Shown: piece by piece, positions 31,576 to 43,070 of the stretch
Numbering within the stretch: the stretch's first letter is position 1
Layout: the number at the start of each line of letters is the position of its first letter
Source: Ahaetulla prasina
Taxonomy: Eukaryota > Chordata > Lepidosauria > Squamata > Colubridae
DNA: 64,000 nt
Reading direction: 5' to 3'
Assembly (NCBI RefSeq): GCF_028640845.1
Contig: NC_080541.1
Coordinates: 9,266,435-9,330,434, forward strand
Notes under the pieces: generated by a model
The model's input: only the letters and a program-made list of their open reading frames with translations
The model's database searches: none
What the model was told of the DNA's origin: nothing
Program-made: the position numbers and the translations under genes

Positions 31576-32599
31576 AAACCATGATTTTAGCTTCTTCAGA
31601 TGTTAGATCTTTGGAAGTCTCAAGGCACCACAGGTACAATGGTTAGATATTTGATTGTCTCAAGTCACTAGTACTGAATAGATGAAGTGTTCTTTCTCAC
31701 CTGTGAGGTGACCATGTTTGGTGAGGTTTCCCTTGGCTGCAGGGACTTTTATAGTCACCAGGACTGTAAAAGATTTCCCAAGCCAGCTGGAAATAAGCTA
31801 TCTTGGACAGATCTCTCCACAACATCACTTCAGGATGGTGGTGTCTAGCTTGAAGCACACTTTTGCTGTTGCCACCATTATCACTTTTTAACTTGCCAAA
31901 GATCTAGGAGGGAGGGGAGGGTGAAATGGAATGCAGGCTCCAGACTTCAAGAAGAACTGTGAGAACCAAGGACACTTGGCAGGTGTTTGCCAACCCCAGA
32001 GACTCTTTCTCATATCAAAGCAATGACACTCAATTGGACAATGTGAGCTGCACTAATAGGGAGAAGGGGAAATCAATATTATAGCTATGTGGGTTTGCAT
32101 GGGAATTAGGTAGAGCTGGTTTTGCCTTCATCAGTGCTAAAATGATGTACTCAAGAAAGTGTTGCATTCAGACTTCTGAAGGTTTCAAACATTCTTGCTT
32201 CGGTTGGGTTTATCAATCATAGCCTTGACAGGTGGAAGTCTATGCTCTTAGTATACACAGGAGCCAGAATCAATATTGATGGAGGCTGGAACCCAGAAAT
32301 AAGAGTACACCTGTAAAGTTTAATCTCATTGATGTCTACCGAAAAAGGAATCCTATTAGTTCCACTTACTCTTCACACAGTCTACATACATTTGATTGTG
32401 AATGCAGGATCCAATTCTCACCACTATCCTTATGATACAGCTCTATATCGTGGATTCAATTGCAAAACAGTTTCAATTACGGTACTGTCATTTTTATTAT
32501 TTTCTGGGATGGTCCTGGATATATTCATAATAGCATAGAGGGGAAAAAAGGCTTCCCACGTATTTCCCCCAATCTTCAAGATGAACTCCTGTAACATAA
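31576..32599. other. No recognisable gene; distal part belongs to the duplicated units
   Basis: 31576-32480 shows no repeat or open frame that I can name. 32490-32599 pairs with 18725-18840. A 69-codon open stretch at 32329-32538 has hydrophobic content but no homologue in the window and no supporting signals. Confidence 0.5.
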
Positions 32600-32954
32600 T
32601 AGATAATAAAATTCTTTATTGTCCAAGTGTGATTGGACACACAAGGAATTTGTCTCTGGTGTAAAAGCTCTCAGCATACATGCAAGCAACATGTGATAAA
32701 TCATGATCATAATCATCATAAAATGCATTCATCGTAAATCATAGCATACAACACTCATGTCAACCCTGAAGTGAATCTTCCTAAGGCCATCTTTATAGTT
32801 TCAGGGTTGCCACTGGATGGGAAGGGGGGGGAGGAAACTAGATAGCTGGGTGTTTGTAGCCAAAATAAAAAGTTTTCCTGTGAGAACCAAGGACCTTTCA
32901 ACAGGTGGCTGGAAGGAGGAGGAGGAGAAAGTAACCAAGCAACCAGCCAGGACC
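32600..32954 (-). mobile_element. Short CR1/L3 3' terminus (32606-32690) and spacer
   Basis: attctttattgtccaagtgt and caaggaatttgtctctgg mark the inverted end without a long pentamer tract. 32700-32954 is unassigned with a G-run near 32824. Confidence 0.65.
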
Positions 32955-33613
32955 TCTATTGACCTCTATATTGACCATCATTTGTGTTGTAAATGTTGTA
33001 CCTTGATGAACGTATCTTTTCTTTTATGTACAATGAGAGCATATGCACCAAGACAAATTCCTTGTGTGTCCAATCACACTTGGCCAATAAAGAATTCTAT
33101 TCTGTTCTGTTCTGTTCTGTTCTGTTCTGTTCTGTTCTGTTCTGTTCTATTCTATTCTATTTCTTTTATGTACACTGAGAGCATATGCACCAAGACAAAT
33201 TCCTTGTGTGTCCAATCACACTTGGCCAATAAAAATTCTATTCTATTCTATTCTATTCTATTCTATTCTATTCTATTCTATTCTATTCTATTCTATTCTA
33301 TTCTATTCTATTCTATTTCTTTTATGTACACTGAGAGCATATGCACCAAGACAAACTCCTTGTGTGTCCAATTACACTTGGCCAATAAAAAATTCAATTC
33401 TATTCTATTCTATTCTATTCTATTCTATTCTATTCTATTCTATTCTATTCTATTCTATTTCTTTTATGTACACTGAGAGCGTATGCACCAAGACAAATTC
33501 CTTGTGTGTCCAATCACACTTGGCCAATAAAACCTATTCTATTCTATTCTATTCTATTCTATTCTATTCTATTCTATTCTATTCTATTCTATTCTATTCT
33601 ATTCTATTCTATT
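32955..33613 (+). repeat. Compound array: four LINE 3' ends alternating with pentamer microsatellites
   Basis: Four copies of the segment tatgtacactgagagcatat...ttggccaataa, starting near 33014, 33161, 33316 and 33461. They are separated by (GTTCT)n, (ATTCT)n, (ATTCT)n and a final (ATTCT)n tract. Only the first copy has upstream 3' UTR sequence (tattgaccatcatttgtg). Long translations across it are repeat artefacts. Confidence 0.92.
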
Positions 33614-33685
33614 GGACAATGGATGGATGACTTGTGGGAAAAGGGGAACTTTCACTTTTAACTGGGTGAAAACCACAGGAAGCAA

Positions 33686-34609
33686 TCAACTTGAAACTGT
33701 TTTTGTAAACTTCTTTGTGGTTTCAGGAACTTCATCTTCTTTGAAGACTCTTTGAAAAATGGCCTTTATGCTCCCCGTGGACTTAGCTTGTTTCTTTCTG
33801 CCAACCAGAAAATAGATCACTGGGTTAACGCTGCTGTTCAGGCAAGAACAGAGATTAAAATATAAAAAAAATAGAAAACTGAGCGAGGTATGATTGATGC
33901 CAAGAAAAAGAGTAGTGAACACATAAATGTATAGTGGAAGGGTAAGAATAAGGAAACAGAGAAGAGTAATTAAGATCATCACTAAAAGTTTTCCCCGTTT
34001 GACTTGTTCGGATTTAAGACATATTTTGATGAAGAGGATCAGACTGGAAATCGTGCTCAATGGAAGGCAAACCACAGCAGTCACAACCAGATCAAAATCC
34101 CAGGGAACATAAGAAAAAACTAAATTCTTGATATTGCTGCCAATTCCAACCAGGAAGAAAGAGAAGATCCAGAGGAGGGCGCACACAACAGGAGACAAAT
34201 ACTTTGGCCGGGAATAATGATACCACATCGGGAAGACAACAGCCACACAACGGTCCACGCTGATCGCTGTCAGAAGAAACAGACCATTGATATACATGAG
34301 GTCGAACAAATAAAACATCACCCAACTTTGAAACGGTTGAACAGCTATAAAATCACCAAGTGAATACAAAGCCGCAAATATGAGAAACCCAAAGTCAGAA
34401 ATAGCTAAATTCAGAATCAACACGGTGAAAGGGTTTCTCTTCATCTGAAAGCCGAGTAGCCAGATGACAATTCCATTCAACGGGAGTCCCGTGCAGCAGG
34501 TGATTAACGTGACTGAGAATATGGCAGTTTCATATTCATTGAAATAATGGGTACTATTAGAGTCAGAGTGCTCCCATGTAGCATTCATGTTTGCCAGGCT
34601 GAGATTCAT
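33686..34609 (-). CDS. Mas-related GPCR-like receptor (gene 2)
   Basis: Intact 307-residue receptor. Start chosen at the Met of MNLSLANMN (34609): the open frame reaches 34711, but its first codons lie beyond the predicted acceptor at 34665-34666 and would be intronic. Seen: sequons at N2, N9 and N18; TM1 with GLPLNG (41-46); LNLAISDFG in TM2; SVDRC at 117-121; TM6 with LLCFLILTLP; NPVIY at 262-266; basic, Ser/Thr-containing tail ending KTVSS. All receptor hallmarks except a DRY Tyr are present; MRGPRs commonly carry DRC. About 60% of positions look shared with genes 1 and 3 by eye. Likely a plasma-membrane sensory receptor; ligand unknown. This and gene 3 are the best candidates for functional genes. 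Confidence 0.93.
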   Translation of the reverse strand: MNLSLANMNATWEHSDSNSTHYFNEYETAIFSVTLITCCTGLPLNGIVIWLLGFQMKRNPFTVLILNLAISDFGFLIFAALYSLGDFIAVQPFQSWVMFYLFDLMYINGLFLLTAISVDRCVAVVFPMWYHYSRPKYLSPVVCALLWIFSFFLVGIGSNIKNLVFSYVPWDFDLVVTAVVCLPLSTISSLILFIKICLKSEQVKRGKLLVMILITLLCFLILTLPLYIYVFTTLFLGINHTSLSFLFFLYFNLCSCLNSSVNPVIYFLVGRKKQAKSTGSIKAIFQRVFKEDEVPETTKKFTKTVSS

Positions 34610-34664
34610 CAAGGGGATTCTTTTGGACAGTGCTCCAGAATCTCTTCTTTTGGAATGGAAGTTC

Positions 34665-34666
34665 CT
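34665..34666 (-). other. Predicted splice acceptor AG, receptor gene 2
   Basis: Minus strand ctttcctttcttgtctttcacag|GAACTTCC, split here for reading: a strong pyrimidine tract then CAG. Homologous to the acceptors at 7853, 22238 and 48101. Confidence 0.8.
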
Positions 34667-34699
34667 GTGAAAGACAAGAAAGGAAAGTGGATTCAATAA

Positions 34700-35300
34700 T
34701 TCCTCAGTCATAGGATCACAGGGCTAGATGGGACCTCAAAGGTCTTCTAGTCCAACCCCTAGCTCAAGCCTCTGTGGCTCAGACTGCTAATGCAGTCTGT
34801 TATTAACAGCAGCTGCTTGCAATTACTGCAGGTTCTAGTCCCACTAGGCTCAAGGTTGAGCTCAGGCTGTAAGGAGCCTGTTATTAGAACACAGAAGCCT
34901 GCAATTACTGCAGGTTCTAGTCCCACCAGGCCCAAGGTTGACTCAGCCTTCCATCCTTTATAAGGTAGGTAAAATGAGGACCCAGATTGTTGGGGGGGGG
35001 CAATAAGTTGACTTTGTAAATATACAAATAGAATGAGACTATTGCCTTATACACTGTAAGCTGCCCTGAGTCTTCGGAGAAGGGCGGGATATAAATGTAA
35101 ATTAAAAAAAAAAAAGGTTGACTCAGCCTTCCATCCTTTATAAGGAAGGTAAAATGAGGACCCAGATTGTTGGGGGCAATAAGTTGACTTTGTATATAAA
35201 TATACAAATAGGATAAAGACTATTGCTAACATAGTGTAAGCCGCCCTGAGTCTTCAGAGAAGGGTGGGATAAAAATGTAAATAATAATAATAAAAAAGCC
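34700..35300 (+). mobile_element. CR1 tail piece and two L2-tailed SINE copies
   Basis: 34708-34770 is an inverted CR1 end (ctagatgggacctcaaagg). 34770-35100 is a plus-strand SINE with head gtggctcagactgctaatgc, body gtaggtaaaatgaggaccc, tail gccctgagtcttcggagaag. 35115-35290 repeats the body and tail, so the 3' part is tandemly duplicated. Confidence 0.8.
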
Positions 35301-35544
35301 AGGAGTCATATACTATCCCAGTCAAACAGTCGTCCAGTCTATTTTTGAAAACTTCCAGTGATGGGGGATACACAACCCAGTGCTGGGTTTCACTTACCTT
35401 TGCTACTGCTTCGCTCGTGCATGTGCCACTTCTGCGCATGCGCAGAGTGTATTTCATGATGTACGGCTGGGTGGGCGGAGCCTCCCACCACCGCTGCTAC
35501 CCATCACTGGCACAATCCCAGAAGGCAAGCTATTCCATTAATTG
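35301..35544. mobile_element. CR1 remnant hosting a small hAT-type MITE (35379-35510)
   Basis: The MITE runs AGTGCTGGGTTTCAC to CCCATCACTGG between CACAACCC (35371-35378) and CACAATCC (35511-35518), 7/8 identical. Flanks (cttccagtgatgggggatac, ggcaagctattcc) belong to an old inverted CR1. Confidence 0.7.
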
Positions 35545-36150
35545 TCTGTCTCACTTATTGAGTCTGTCATTTGCACCTCTATAACTGTCTGGTTCGGTTC
35601 TGCAACCCAACAAGAAAGACACAGACTTCAGAGGATAATTAGAACTGCAGAAAAAATAATGGCTACCAACCTGCCTTCCATTGAGGACCTGTATACTGCA
35701 CGAATCAAGAAGAGGGCCGTGAAAATATTTACAGATCCCTCACATCCTGGACATAAACTGTTTCAACTCCTACCCTCAAAACGACGCTATAGAGCACTGC
35801 ACACCAGAACAACTAGACACAAGAACAGTTTTTCCCCGAAGGCCATCACTCTGCTAAACAAATAATTCCCTCAACACTGTCAAACTATTTACTAAATCTG
35901 CACTATTATTAATCTTCTCATCGTGTTCATCACCAATCTCTTTCCACTTATGACTGTATGACTGTAACTTTGTTGCTGGCAATCCTTATGATTTACATTG
36001 ATATATTGACCATCATTTGTGTTGTAAATGTTGTACCTTGATGAACGTATCTTTTCTTTTATGTACACTGAGAGCCTATGCACCAAAGAAAAATTCCTTG
36101 TGTGTCCAATCACACTTGGCCAATAAAAAATTCTATTCTATTCTATTCTG
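35545..36150 (+). mobile_element. CR1/L3-like LINE 3' end
   Basis: Open C-terminal segment (IESVICTSITVWFGS, TNLPSIEDLYTARIKK, NSFSPKAITLLNK) at 35542-35865, then full 3' UTR and a short (ATTCT)n. Nearly identical to 52790-53390, so among the younger copies. Confidence 0.9.
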
Positions 36151-36599
36151 TCAGAAACTTATCCTTTTGTTTAAGTTGTATCTCTCTTTAAGAAGCGTCT
36201 ACCCATTACACTTTGCCCTGCTCTTTTGTGCCCTAGAGAATGAGTCAATCCCCTCTTCTTTGTGACAGCCCCTCAAGTACCAGAGGAGAGTCATGTTCAA
36301 CTTTATCTTTAATGTTGACTGACTGAGCCCAGTTTTAGAACTTTGCTAACACTCTGCTAAATCCATTCTAAACAACCAGCTGACTATGCCACCTACAATA
36401 ATAATAATAACAACAACAACAAAAATTATAAATTATAAAAAAATATAAATTATAAAAAATATAAAAAGTTTGATGGTGCTAATGGTAAAGTCACAGGGTT
36501 AGGGTTAGGGTACATTCAACTATGGTTTGTTAAAGTGGTATGCTGTCAAAAAAAATTGGGTTAGAAATGTTAAATTTACACAGGCACAGAATTTAAGGG
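36151..36599. other. Old inverted CR1 fragment, then low-complexity spacer
   Basis: 36151-36300 (ctgtcagaaacttatccttt, gagaatgagtcaatcccctc) is CR1-like. 36395-36470 is A-rich (AAT/AAC and ATAAATT runs). A (TTAGGG)2 string at about 36499 is too short to be telomeric. Confidence 0.5.
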
Positions 36600-37345
36600 A
36601 AAATTTTTTATAAAATGTTTTACAGATGGCATTTAGATCCTAAGAAATTATCGTGTATGTATCCAGATATGCAAGCAAAATGTTGGAGATGTAATTGTGA
36701 TGACGCTACATATTTTTGTATTTGGTGGACTTGCAAAAATATTAAGGCTTTTTGGATAAGAATTTGGTGGATTCTACAAAATGTTTTGAAAAAGAAGATA
36801 AAGTTCCTGCCGCAAGTTTTTTTGCTGGGAATTATCACAGACTGTACAGTAATTGAGACTAAGTTGATTTTAAATTTAATAACAGCGGCAAGATTACTAA
36901 TAGGACAGTATTGGAAGAAAAAAGAAGTACCTACAATAGGAGAATGGATATTGAAAGTTGCCAATTTGGCTGGGATGGCAAAAATCTCAGCCTTTTTGAA
37001 AGACAATATGCAAGAAAGATATTTAAGTGAATGGAAAAAATGGATTGACTATATTCAAAACAGATATCAGACTAAGAGTTATCAGACTGCCTTTGAATGA
37101 TTAGGATGTATTATTTTTGAATGTTTTGGAGGAAGTTAGGGATTGATGAGAATTGTAGGATTATAATTTAGTAAAGAAAATTTTTTAGTATATGTTTGTT
37201 TTATTTTTACTATACCTTGTGTTTGTTCTGGGAAGTCCGGGGGGGGAGAGGGGAGAGGGATTTGTGAAGGGAGGGGGAGGGGGGAAGGGAGAGGGGGGAA
37301 AGGGGGGGAAATTTGTAAAACTTTTTCAATAAAAAAAAGTGGTAT
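36600..37345 (+). mobile_element. L1 LINE 3' end
   Basis: 36615-37100 encodes the ORF2 C-terminal domain: FYRWHLDPKKLS, Cys pair CWRC (the last zinc-knuckle-like motif), FLLGIITD, LITAARLLIGQYWKK, KKWIDYIQNRYQ, ending at 37100. The 3' UTR has a G-rich tract (37240-37305) and an A-tail at 37330. Confidence 0.9.
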
Positions 37346-37860
37346 GCTGTCTATCTCTCAATGCCTCTGGGCACTCACAACATTCAAACATTTTTAAAAT
37401 GCAATAAAATCTTTTTTTTTAAAGAAACTCCAAGTACCTACCAGAGAGGTAGATACTTCCTCTCCAAAAGATTGTTTCTATGCTGAATTTCACTGTCCAG
37501 TTTTGAGTACAAAACTTTAATCCAAGCTTCAACATCTTTCCTGTTCAATAGCACTAGCAATAGCACTTAGACTTATATACCACTTTACAGCCCTCTCTAA
37601 GCAGTTTACAGAGTCAGCCCGTAGCCCCCAACAATCTGGATCCTCATTTTACCCACCTCGGAAGGATGGAAAACTGAGTCAACCTTAAGTTGGTGAAAAT
37701 CGAGCTGCCAAATTGCAGGCAGCCAGCAGTCAGCAGAAGTGGCCTGCAGTACTGCACTCTAACCACTGCACCACTGGGGCTCAATCCTTAGGATCACTGG
37801 GGAAGCCTGTCCCCGGAGGGCTATTCTGATAGACCTTGCCAATATTCTAGACATCTTGTT
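37346..37860 (-). mobile_element. Spacer and inverted tRNA SINE (37548-37785)
   Basis: SINE landmarks on the plus strand: gcacttagacttatatacc, tcggaaggatggaaaactg, accactgcaccactggggc. 37346-37547 is unassigned. Confidence 0.75.
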
Positions 37861-38174
37861 CAGTGGTGAGATTCAAATAATTTAGCAACTGGTTCTCTTC
37901 CCTAATGACTGGCTGGGTGCGCGTGGCCATGGTGGGTGTGGCTAGAGGGTGTGACAGGCAGCACTTGGCCTCCTGCACCCCCCTGGGAGCAAAAACGGGT
38001 GGGGGGCTGCGCTGCACCCTCCACGCCCATGTTGGACCTAGTAGGCTTCCCTGCACTCACCTGGCAGCCAAAATGGGATGTGTGGTGACTCCTGGAAGGA
38101 GCAGGGTGGGGAGGAGAGGGGCCAGCCAGCAATTTAACAACTCGTTCTCCCAAACCAGCTGATTCCCACCACTG
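37861..38174. mobile_element. hAT-type MITE
   Basis: CAGTGGTGAGATTCAAAT to GATTCCCACCACTG, flanked by ATCTTGTT (37853-37860) and ATCTTGTC (38175-38182). GC-rich interior, no transposase. Confidence 0.85.
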
Positions 38175-38183
38175 ATCTTGTCC

Positions 38184-38749
38184 TGTCGTGTCCCCCTCCC
38201 CCTCCGATGACCGGGTCTGGGAAGTCTGTATCAAGCATGGCCACGAAGCCTCTGCAGCTTTGCCAAATTCCTTTCAGATTTCTCAGGGCAGGCAGGAATC
38301 CAAGGTGTGACTTCAGCAAACCAGATGAGACTTTGCTTGACTCAAATTGCTTGACTCAAGATGGTCTTTTATATAGGCCATGGGCTGTGGCTCCATGACT
38401 CAGCACTTATCCAGGCCTGCTCCTCCCTTCCTTCTGCTGACGTCGCCTCTCAGATCTCCGGAAGCAAGGATCCTCCCACTTTAGATTGTCTTCTGCTGTT
38501 TGAGAAAGGGAGGGGTCGGAAGGAGCAGGCCCGGGCAATTCCAATCCATGGCTGACTTCCTCTGATGGCTGCATGTGAGTGAGGTTTGTTTGTTCATTCC
38601 TGACATCCCCTCCAGGCATGGGGCCAGGGCTGGGGGCTGGAGGCATGCCAGGCCGTTCCTCTTCATTATCAGACTCTGAATCTGATAGCAGGCCCGGCAG
38701 GAGATGGGAGGGGCCCGGCTGAGGAGAGGAGGGAGGACGAGGCACAACA
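38184..38749 (-). mobile_element. Solo LTR, family A (copy 3)
   Basis: Plus-strand ends TGTCGTGTCCCCC and GAGGCACAACA, flanked by TGTCC at 38179-38183 and 38750-38754. Shares catgggctgtggctccatga and gcacttatccaggcctgc with the copy at 9837. It inserted beside the MITE, overlapping that MITE's target duplication. Confidence 0.92.
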
Positions 38750-39461
38750 TGTCCCAACTAAAGCAGACTAAGAAATATGAAAGGTGACTAAATGAGCAGA
38801 ACAAATGCATTCACTTTTGCTTCTAACTGGACGTTTGCTTCTAACTGAAGCTCTTCCTGCCTAAATCTATGATGGTTCTTATCAGCCTCTTTCTTTGTAG
38901 GTCATAAAAAGAGATTCTTCAGATCATCTTCAAAAAGTTTGCCGTGATTCACACAGATAGAGAGGTTGAGTTCATAATTGTTGTATTTCAACTGCTTCTT
39001 ATCTTGACTAAAGATTAAACATGTAAACAGGCAGCTATTCATTGTCTAAATTACACCACAACCACTAAAACCATTTTATATGTCAGATTTCCATTTCTCA
39101 GAACTATCGGCTGTGATCTCTTATACTTCCACCATTCTTATCAAGTCATGTCCACAAGGAAATCATAGCTCCCTCCAGCTGATGCCCAAAAATTCAAGTC
39201 CCTCAACACCCCGAAATTCAATCTCCCCAGACCTTATTCTTAAGTCATCCAAAATTCCATATGATAAACTAAGTTAAATGCTATTAATAAAAGCGAACAA
39301 TCCAAGAAAATTATACTGTATATGCTACTTAGTATTGCCATGCATTTATGTTTTTATTTTTGCTATAGACGATTGGAAATATATCCAAGCAGCTACTATG
39401 AGGAGCAGCTATGTTGTGACTGCTAGTTTATAATAATGTGTACCAAATTGCAATCTTGCCA
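38750..39461. repeat. Duplicated receptor-unit spacer (pairs with 23291-23805)
   Basis: Shares gtaggtcataaaaagagatt, acaccacaaccactaaaacc and gcagctatgttgtgac-type landmarks with 23380-24570. No gene. Confidence 0.65.
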
Positions 39462-40690
39462 TCCAGCATTCAATACCATCGTTCCAGACACTCTTCTAAC
39501 TAAGCTAAACCAGTTACAAGTACCTGAACAGACCTGTAAGTGGATCACAAGCTTCCTAACAAACAGGAAGCAGCAGATAAAGCTAAGTGGAATCACATCA
39601 AATACCTGTACAATTAGCACAGGCCCCCCCCAAGGCTGTGTGCTCTCCCCACTTCTCTTCTCTCTGTATACCAGTGACTGCATCTCCAATGATCCATCTG
39701 TTAAACTACTGAAGTTCACAGATGACACAACAGTGATTGGTCTCATTCGAGACAATGACGAATCCACATATAGACATGAGGTCGAACAACTAGCCTTGTG
39801 GTGCAACCAAAACAATCTGGAACGGAACACACTCAAAACCGTAGAAATGGTGGTAGACTTTAGGAGAAAGCCTTCCATACTTCCACCTCTCACAGTACTT
39901 GACAACACAGTATCAACAGTAGAAACCTTCAAATTTCTAGGTTCTATCATATCACAAGACCTAAAATGGACAGTTAACATCAAAAACATCATCAAAAAAG
40001 GACAACAAAGAATGTTCTTTCTGTGCCAACTCAGAAAGCTCAAACTGCCCAAGGAGCTACTGAACCAGTTCTACAGAGGAATTATTGAGTCTGTCATTTG
40101 CACCTCTATAACTGTCTGGTTTGGTTGTACAACCCAACAAGAAAGACACAGACTTCAGAGGATAATTAGAATTGAAGAAAAAATAATTGCTACCAACCTG
40201 CCTTCCACTGAGGACCTGTATACTGCATGAATGAAGAAGAGGGCCGTGAAAATATTTACAGACCTCTCACATCCTGGACATAAACTGTTTCAACGCCTAC
40301 CATCAAAACGACACTATAGAGGCATTGCACATCAGAACAACTAGACACAAAAACATTTTTTCCCCCGAAGGCCATCACTCTGCTAAACAAATAATTCCCT
40401 CAACAATGTCAAACTATTTACTAAATCTACACTACTATTAATTTTCTCATCGTTTTCATCACCAATCTCTTTCCACCTATGACTGTATGACTGTAACTTT
40501 TTGTTGCTATCACTAAGGGTTCAATTGCAACCTATGACCATCATTTGTGTTGTAAATGTTGTACCTTTGATGAAGGTACTGTATTTTTTTTTCTTTTATG
40601 TACTCCGAGAGCATATGCACCAAAACAAATTCCTTGTGTGTCCAATCACACTTGGCCAATAAATTCTATTCTATTCTATTCTATCCTACC
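39462..40690 (+). mobile_element. CR1/L3-like LINE, RT C-terminal half to tail
   Basis: The 39436-40230 open segment gives the RT palm and thumb: NTIVPDTLLTKL, ITSFLTNRKQQ, TGPPQGCVLSPLLFSLYT, KFTDDTT (consensus FADD, Ala changed), VVDFRRKPS, FKFLGSIISQDLKW, YRGIIESVIC. A TGA at 40228-40230 ends it early; the rest of the C-terminus and the 3' UTR with (ATTCT)n follow. It is inserted in the receptor-unit spacer. Confidence 0.92.
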
Positions 40691-42000
40691 ATTGTTACAT
40701 CTTATATCCCCTGCCAAAATTTGATAACCCCCCCCCCAAATTGTAACTATGGGAGATTTTGTGGCATAGTGCCTTGAGTGTGGGTGTAGAAGGCAAAGTT
40801 TTAAGATGAAGGAGAGCTTGCATACTTACTGAGGTAGAGATATTCCAAGAAAAATTATAGCTGTGTTGTAGTCTCACAGTAAGCAGAGAGGGAGGGAGGG
40901 AGGGAGGGAGGGGAAGAGGGAGAAGTTCTCAAACCAATTGAAGTTTAATTATTAGAAATACCTAATTCCAAACCAGAAATGGTGCAAAGTATATATTTAA
41001 GTAAGCTTACATTTAAACTTACAGCCCTGGATGGCAGCCATACTTGAAAAATTCCCAGGACACAGTGAGAATCTTTGTACACAGTCACAGAGGGAGAACT
41101 TCATCATGGAAATAAGTGGCAAATTAGTTGAAAAATGGGTGAGCTAAAAGGAGAAATGTTGGAGCATCTCTTATCTTTACATCAGGACCATTAAAATTAT
41201 GGGTTTCAGATCCTTTAACTGTTTGTGAGACATTTGTACTGTTCTATTTTTACGGCTAACAATACATTGGAAAATTAATCCCCAGGAGGACAATTGAGAC
41301 TTCCATAACTATTAACATATAAATGTCAAAAAAAATAACAACCCCATTTTGTTAGGAAAAATCAGGTGCAGAAATTACTGGATAAGTAGATGAATATTAT
41401 TGCATTTGCTTAAGTCTAAGATCTACCAAACATCTTACCTTTCTGAAACAACTGGTACATCAGATTTGGAGAGATTACTAGGTCATATAATTGATTTCTG
41501 GAAGGATTGATGATGGTCAAGTTGTAGAGAAAACATGACAGGCTTTAAGTCCTCTTCAGGTTAATTATAGCTCGATAGATGAAGAACAGTAATCTCCAAA
41601 CATAATAGATTTTGTTTATAATGTCCAAAATCTAACATATGTCAAGGAGAACCTTTCAGATGTGCTGTTGAAAATTCACAGGATTAAATGCCAGTGTAGC
41701 AGGAGATCGTAAGTAGATCCCTTAGAAGATCTGCTTTCTATTCTGGGACATAAAAGCAGATCTTCCTAAAGGGTGCCACAACTAGATATATTCTGTCTCT
41801 TGCCTAATCATTTGGAGCATGAAGTTCTATGAATATTTGTTTCCTGTTTTTGCAGGGTGCTCACCAGCGGAAGGAAGAGGAAACTGCCCACAACCTAGGT
41901 AGCTCTTATGTAAAGGAAATTTTATTTCAACAGGATTGGTCATCTGAGAAGTTTTATCATCCACATTTGCTCCTAAATCTCTTATCTTCAGGCTAAAGGT
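40691..42000 (-). repeat. Exon-1 block of receptor gene 2
   Basis: Most continuous copy of the upstream block: gagaatctttgtacacagtc, aggagaaatgttggagcatc, ctaccaaacatcttaccttt, gagatcgtaagtagatccc. Minus-strand transcription would run from about 42000 toward 34609. Confidence 0.7.
41437..41550 (-). other. Predicted splice donor of gene 2 exon 1
   Basis: Minus strand CAGAAAG|GTAAGATGTTT with GT at 41438-41437, identical in its core to the gene 1 donor at 11148. Implied intron to 34665 is about 6.8 kb. Confidence 0.6.
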
Positions 42001-42680
42001 TGGAAACCAAGAAAAGTCAATTGAGACTAATCAGATTATGAAGATGTAAGTACGGAAGATTTTAATAACAAAATATGAGATACAGAAATATACAGCTACT
42101 AAAACGAAGTCTATTATTGTATCAGATCAGATTAAACCTTCCAAAATTATCTGATTGTCCAAGATCTTAAAAGTTGGTGAATGAAAGATTATTGTGTCAC
42201 AGTATTGAGGGCTGAAGAGATTGGGGATGGCAGAACTTGCAGAGAAAATGTAACTGAGTCCTATTTAGATGAGGTTAACAGGGTTTATCAACAGAAGGAA
42301 AGTCCGCCCGCCCATCGTATGTCACAATGTTCAAAGAATTGCCTCTAGAATTTGATACACCTGGAAATAGAGACTGAACGGAAATCATCAGAGGAGTTTT
42401 TTCTGTAAAGCACAGAGTTCAGTCCCAGCATAGCAGGTGAGGATCAGTTTCCTGCATAAAAACATGTAAAGTTTTTGCTTCTGACATGAAAAAGAAAATC
42501 TAAAACATGCACACATACTCTGTGCTTTGCCCAATCAGGATGCTGCACTCTGTGGTACTAAGATGTCGTCATTGGCTTCTTAACAAAATCACAATTACCA
42601 GATAATCGCTAGGCAGTCAGTGAAAAGGTGAAGACTTATCAGGAATCCAGGAAGTTAGAATAAAAATATATATTTATTAG
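42001..42680. repeat. Second-type exon-1 block copy (pairs with 29211-29480)
   Basis: cagattaaaccttccaaaat and gaaagattattgtgtcacag match 29360-29450. From 42280 to 42680 the sequence is unassigned. Confidence 0.55.
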
Positions 42681-42699
42681 TAGTATATGTATATTTAAA

Positions 42700-42733
<34 letters not shown>

Positions 42734-43070
42734 CACTCATGCACATACACACAGACATATATAAAGGTAAAGGTTCCCCTTGCATATATGTGCTAGTCGT
42801 TCCTGACTCTAGGGGGCGATGCTCATCTCCATTTCAAAGCCGAAGAGCCAGCGCTGTCCAAAGATGTCTCTGTGGTCATGTGGCCAGCATGACTCAATGC
42901 CAAAGGCGCATGGAACGCTGTTACCTTCCCACCAAAGGTGGTCCCTATTTTTTCTACTTGCATTTTTACATGCTTTCGAACTGCTAGGTTGGCAGAAGCT
43001 GGGACAAGTAACGGGAGCTCATCCCATTACACAGCACTAGGGATTCGAACCGCTAACCTGCCAATGAATT
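42681..43070 (-). mobile_element. Sauria-type SINE, inverted, next to a (TACA)n tract
   Basis: (ACAT)n at 42700-42730. SINE at about 42762-43070: aaaggtaaaggttccccttg, gtcgttcctgactctagggg, gctgttaccttcccaccaaa, gggattcgaaccgctaac (B box on the minus strand). A second copy is at 59072-59395. Confidence 0.88.

Noticed and set aside
32817..33630. Long open frames rich in Ser, Ile, Leu, Phe and Tyr
   Set aside because: Translations of pentamer microsatellites, open because ATTCT contains no stop in these frames.
34609..34711. Using the upstream Met at 34711 as the start of receptor gene 2
   Set aside because: It lies beyond the conserved splice acceptor at 34665-34666 and would be intronic; paralogues lack an equivalent.
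36496..36512. Interstitial telomeric repeat (TTAGGG)n
   Set aside because: Only about two and a half units; expected by chance in AT-rich DNA of this size.
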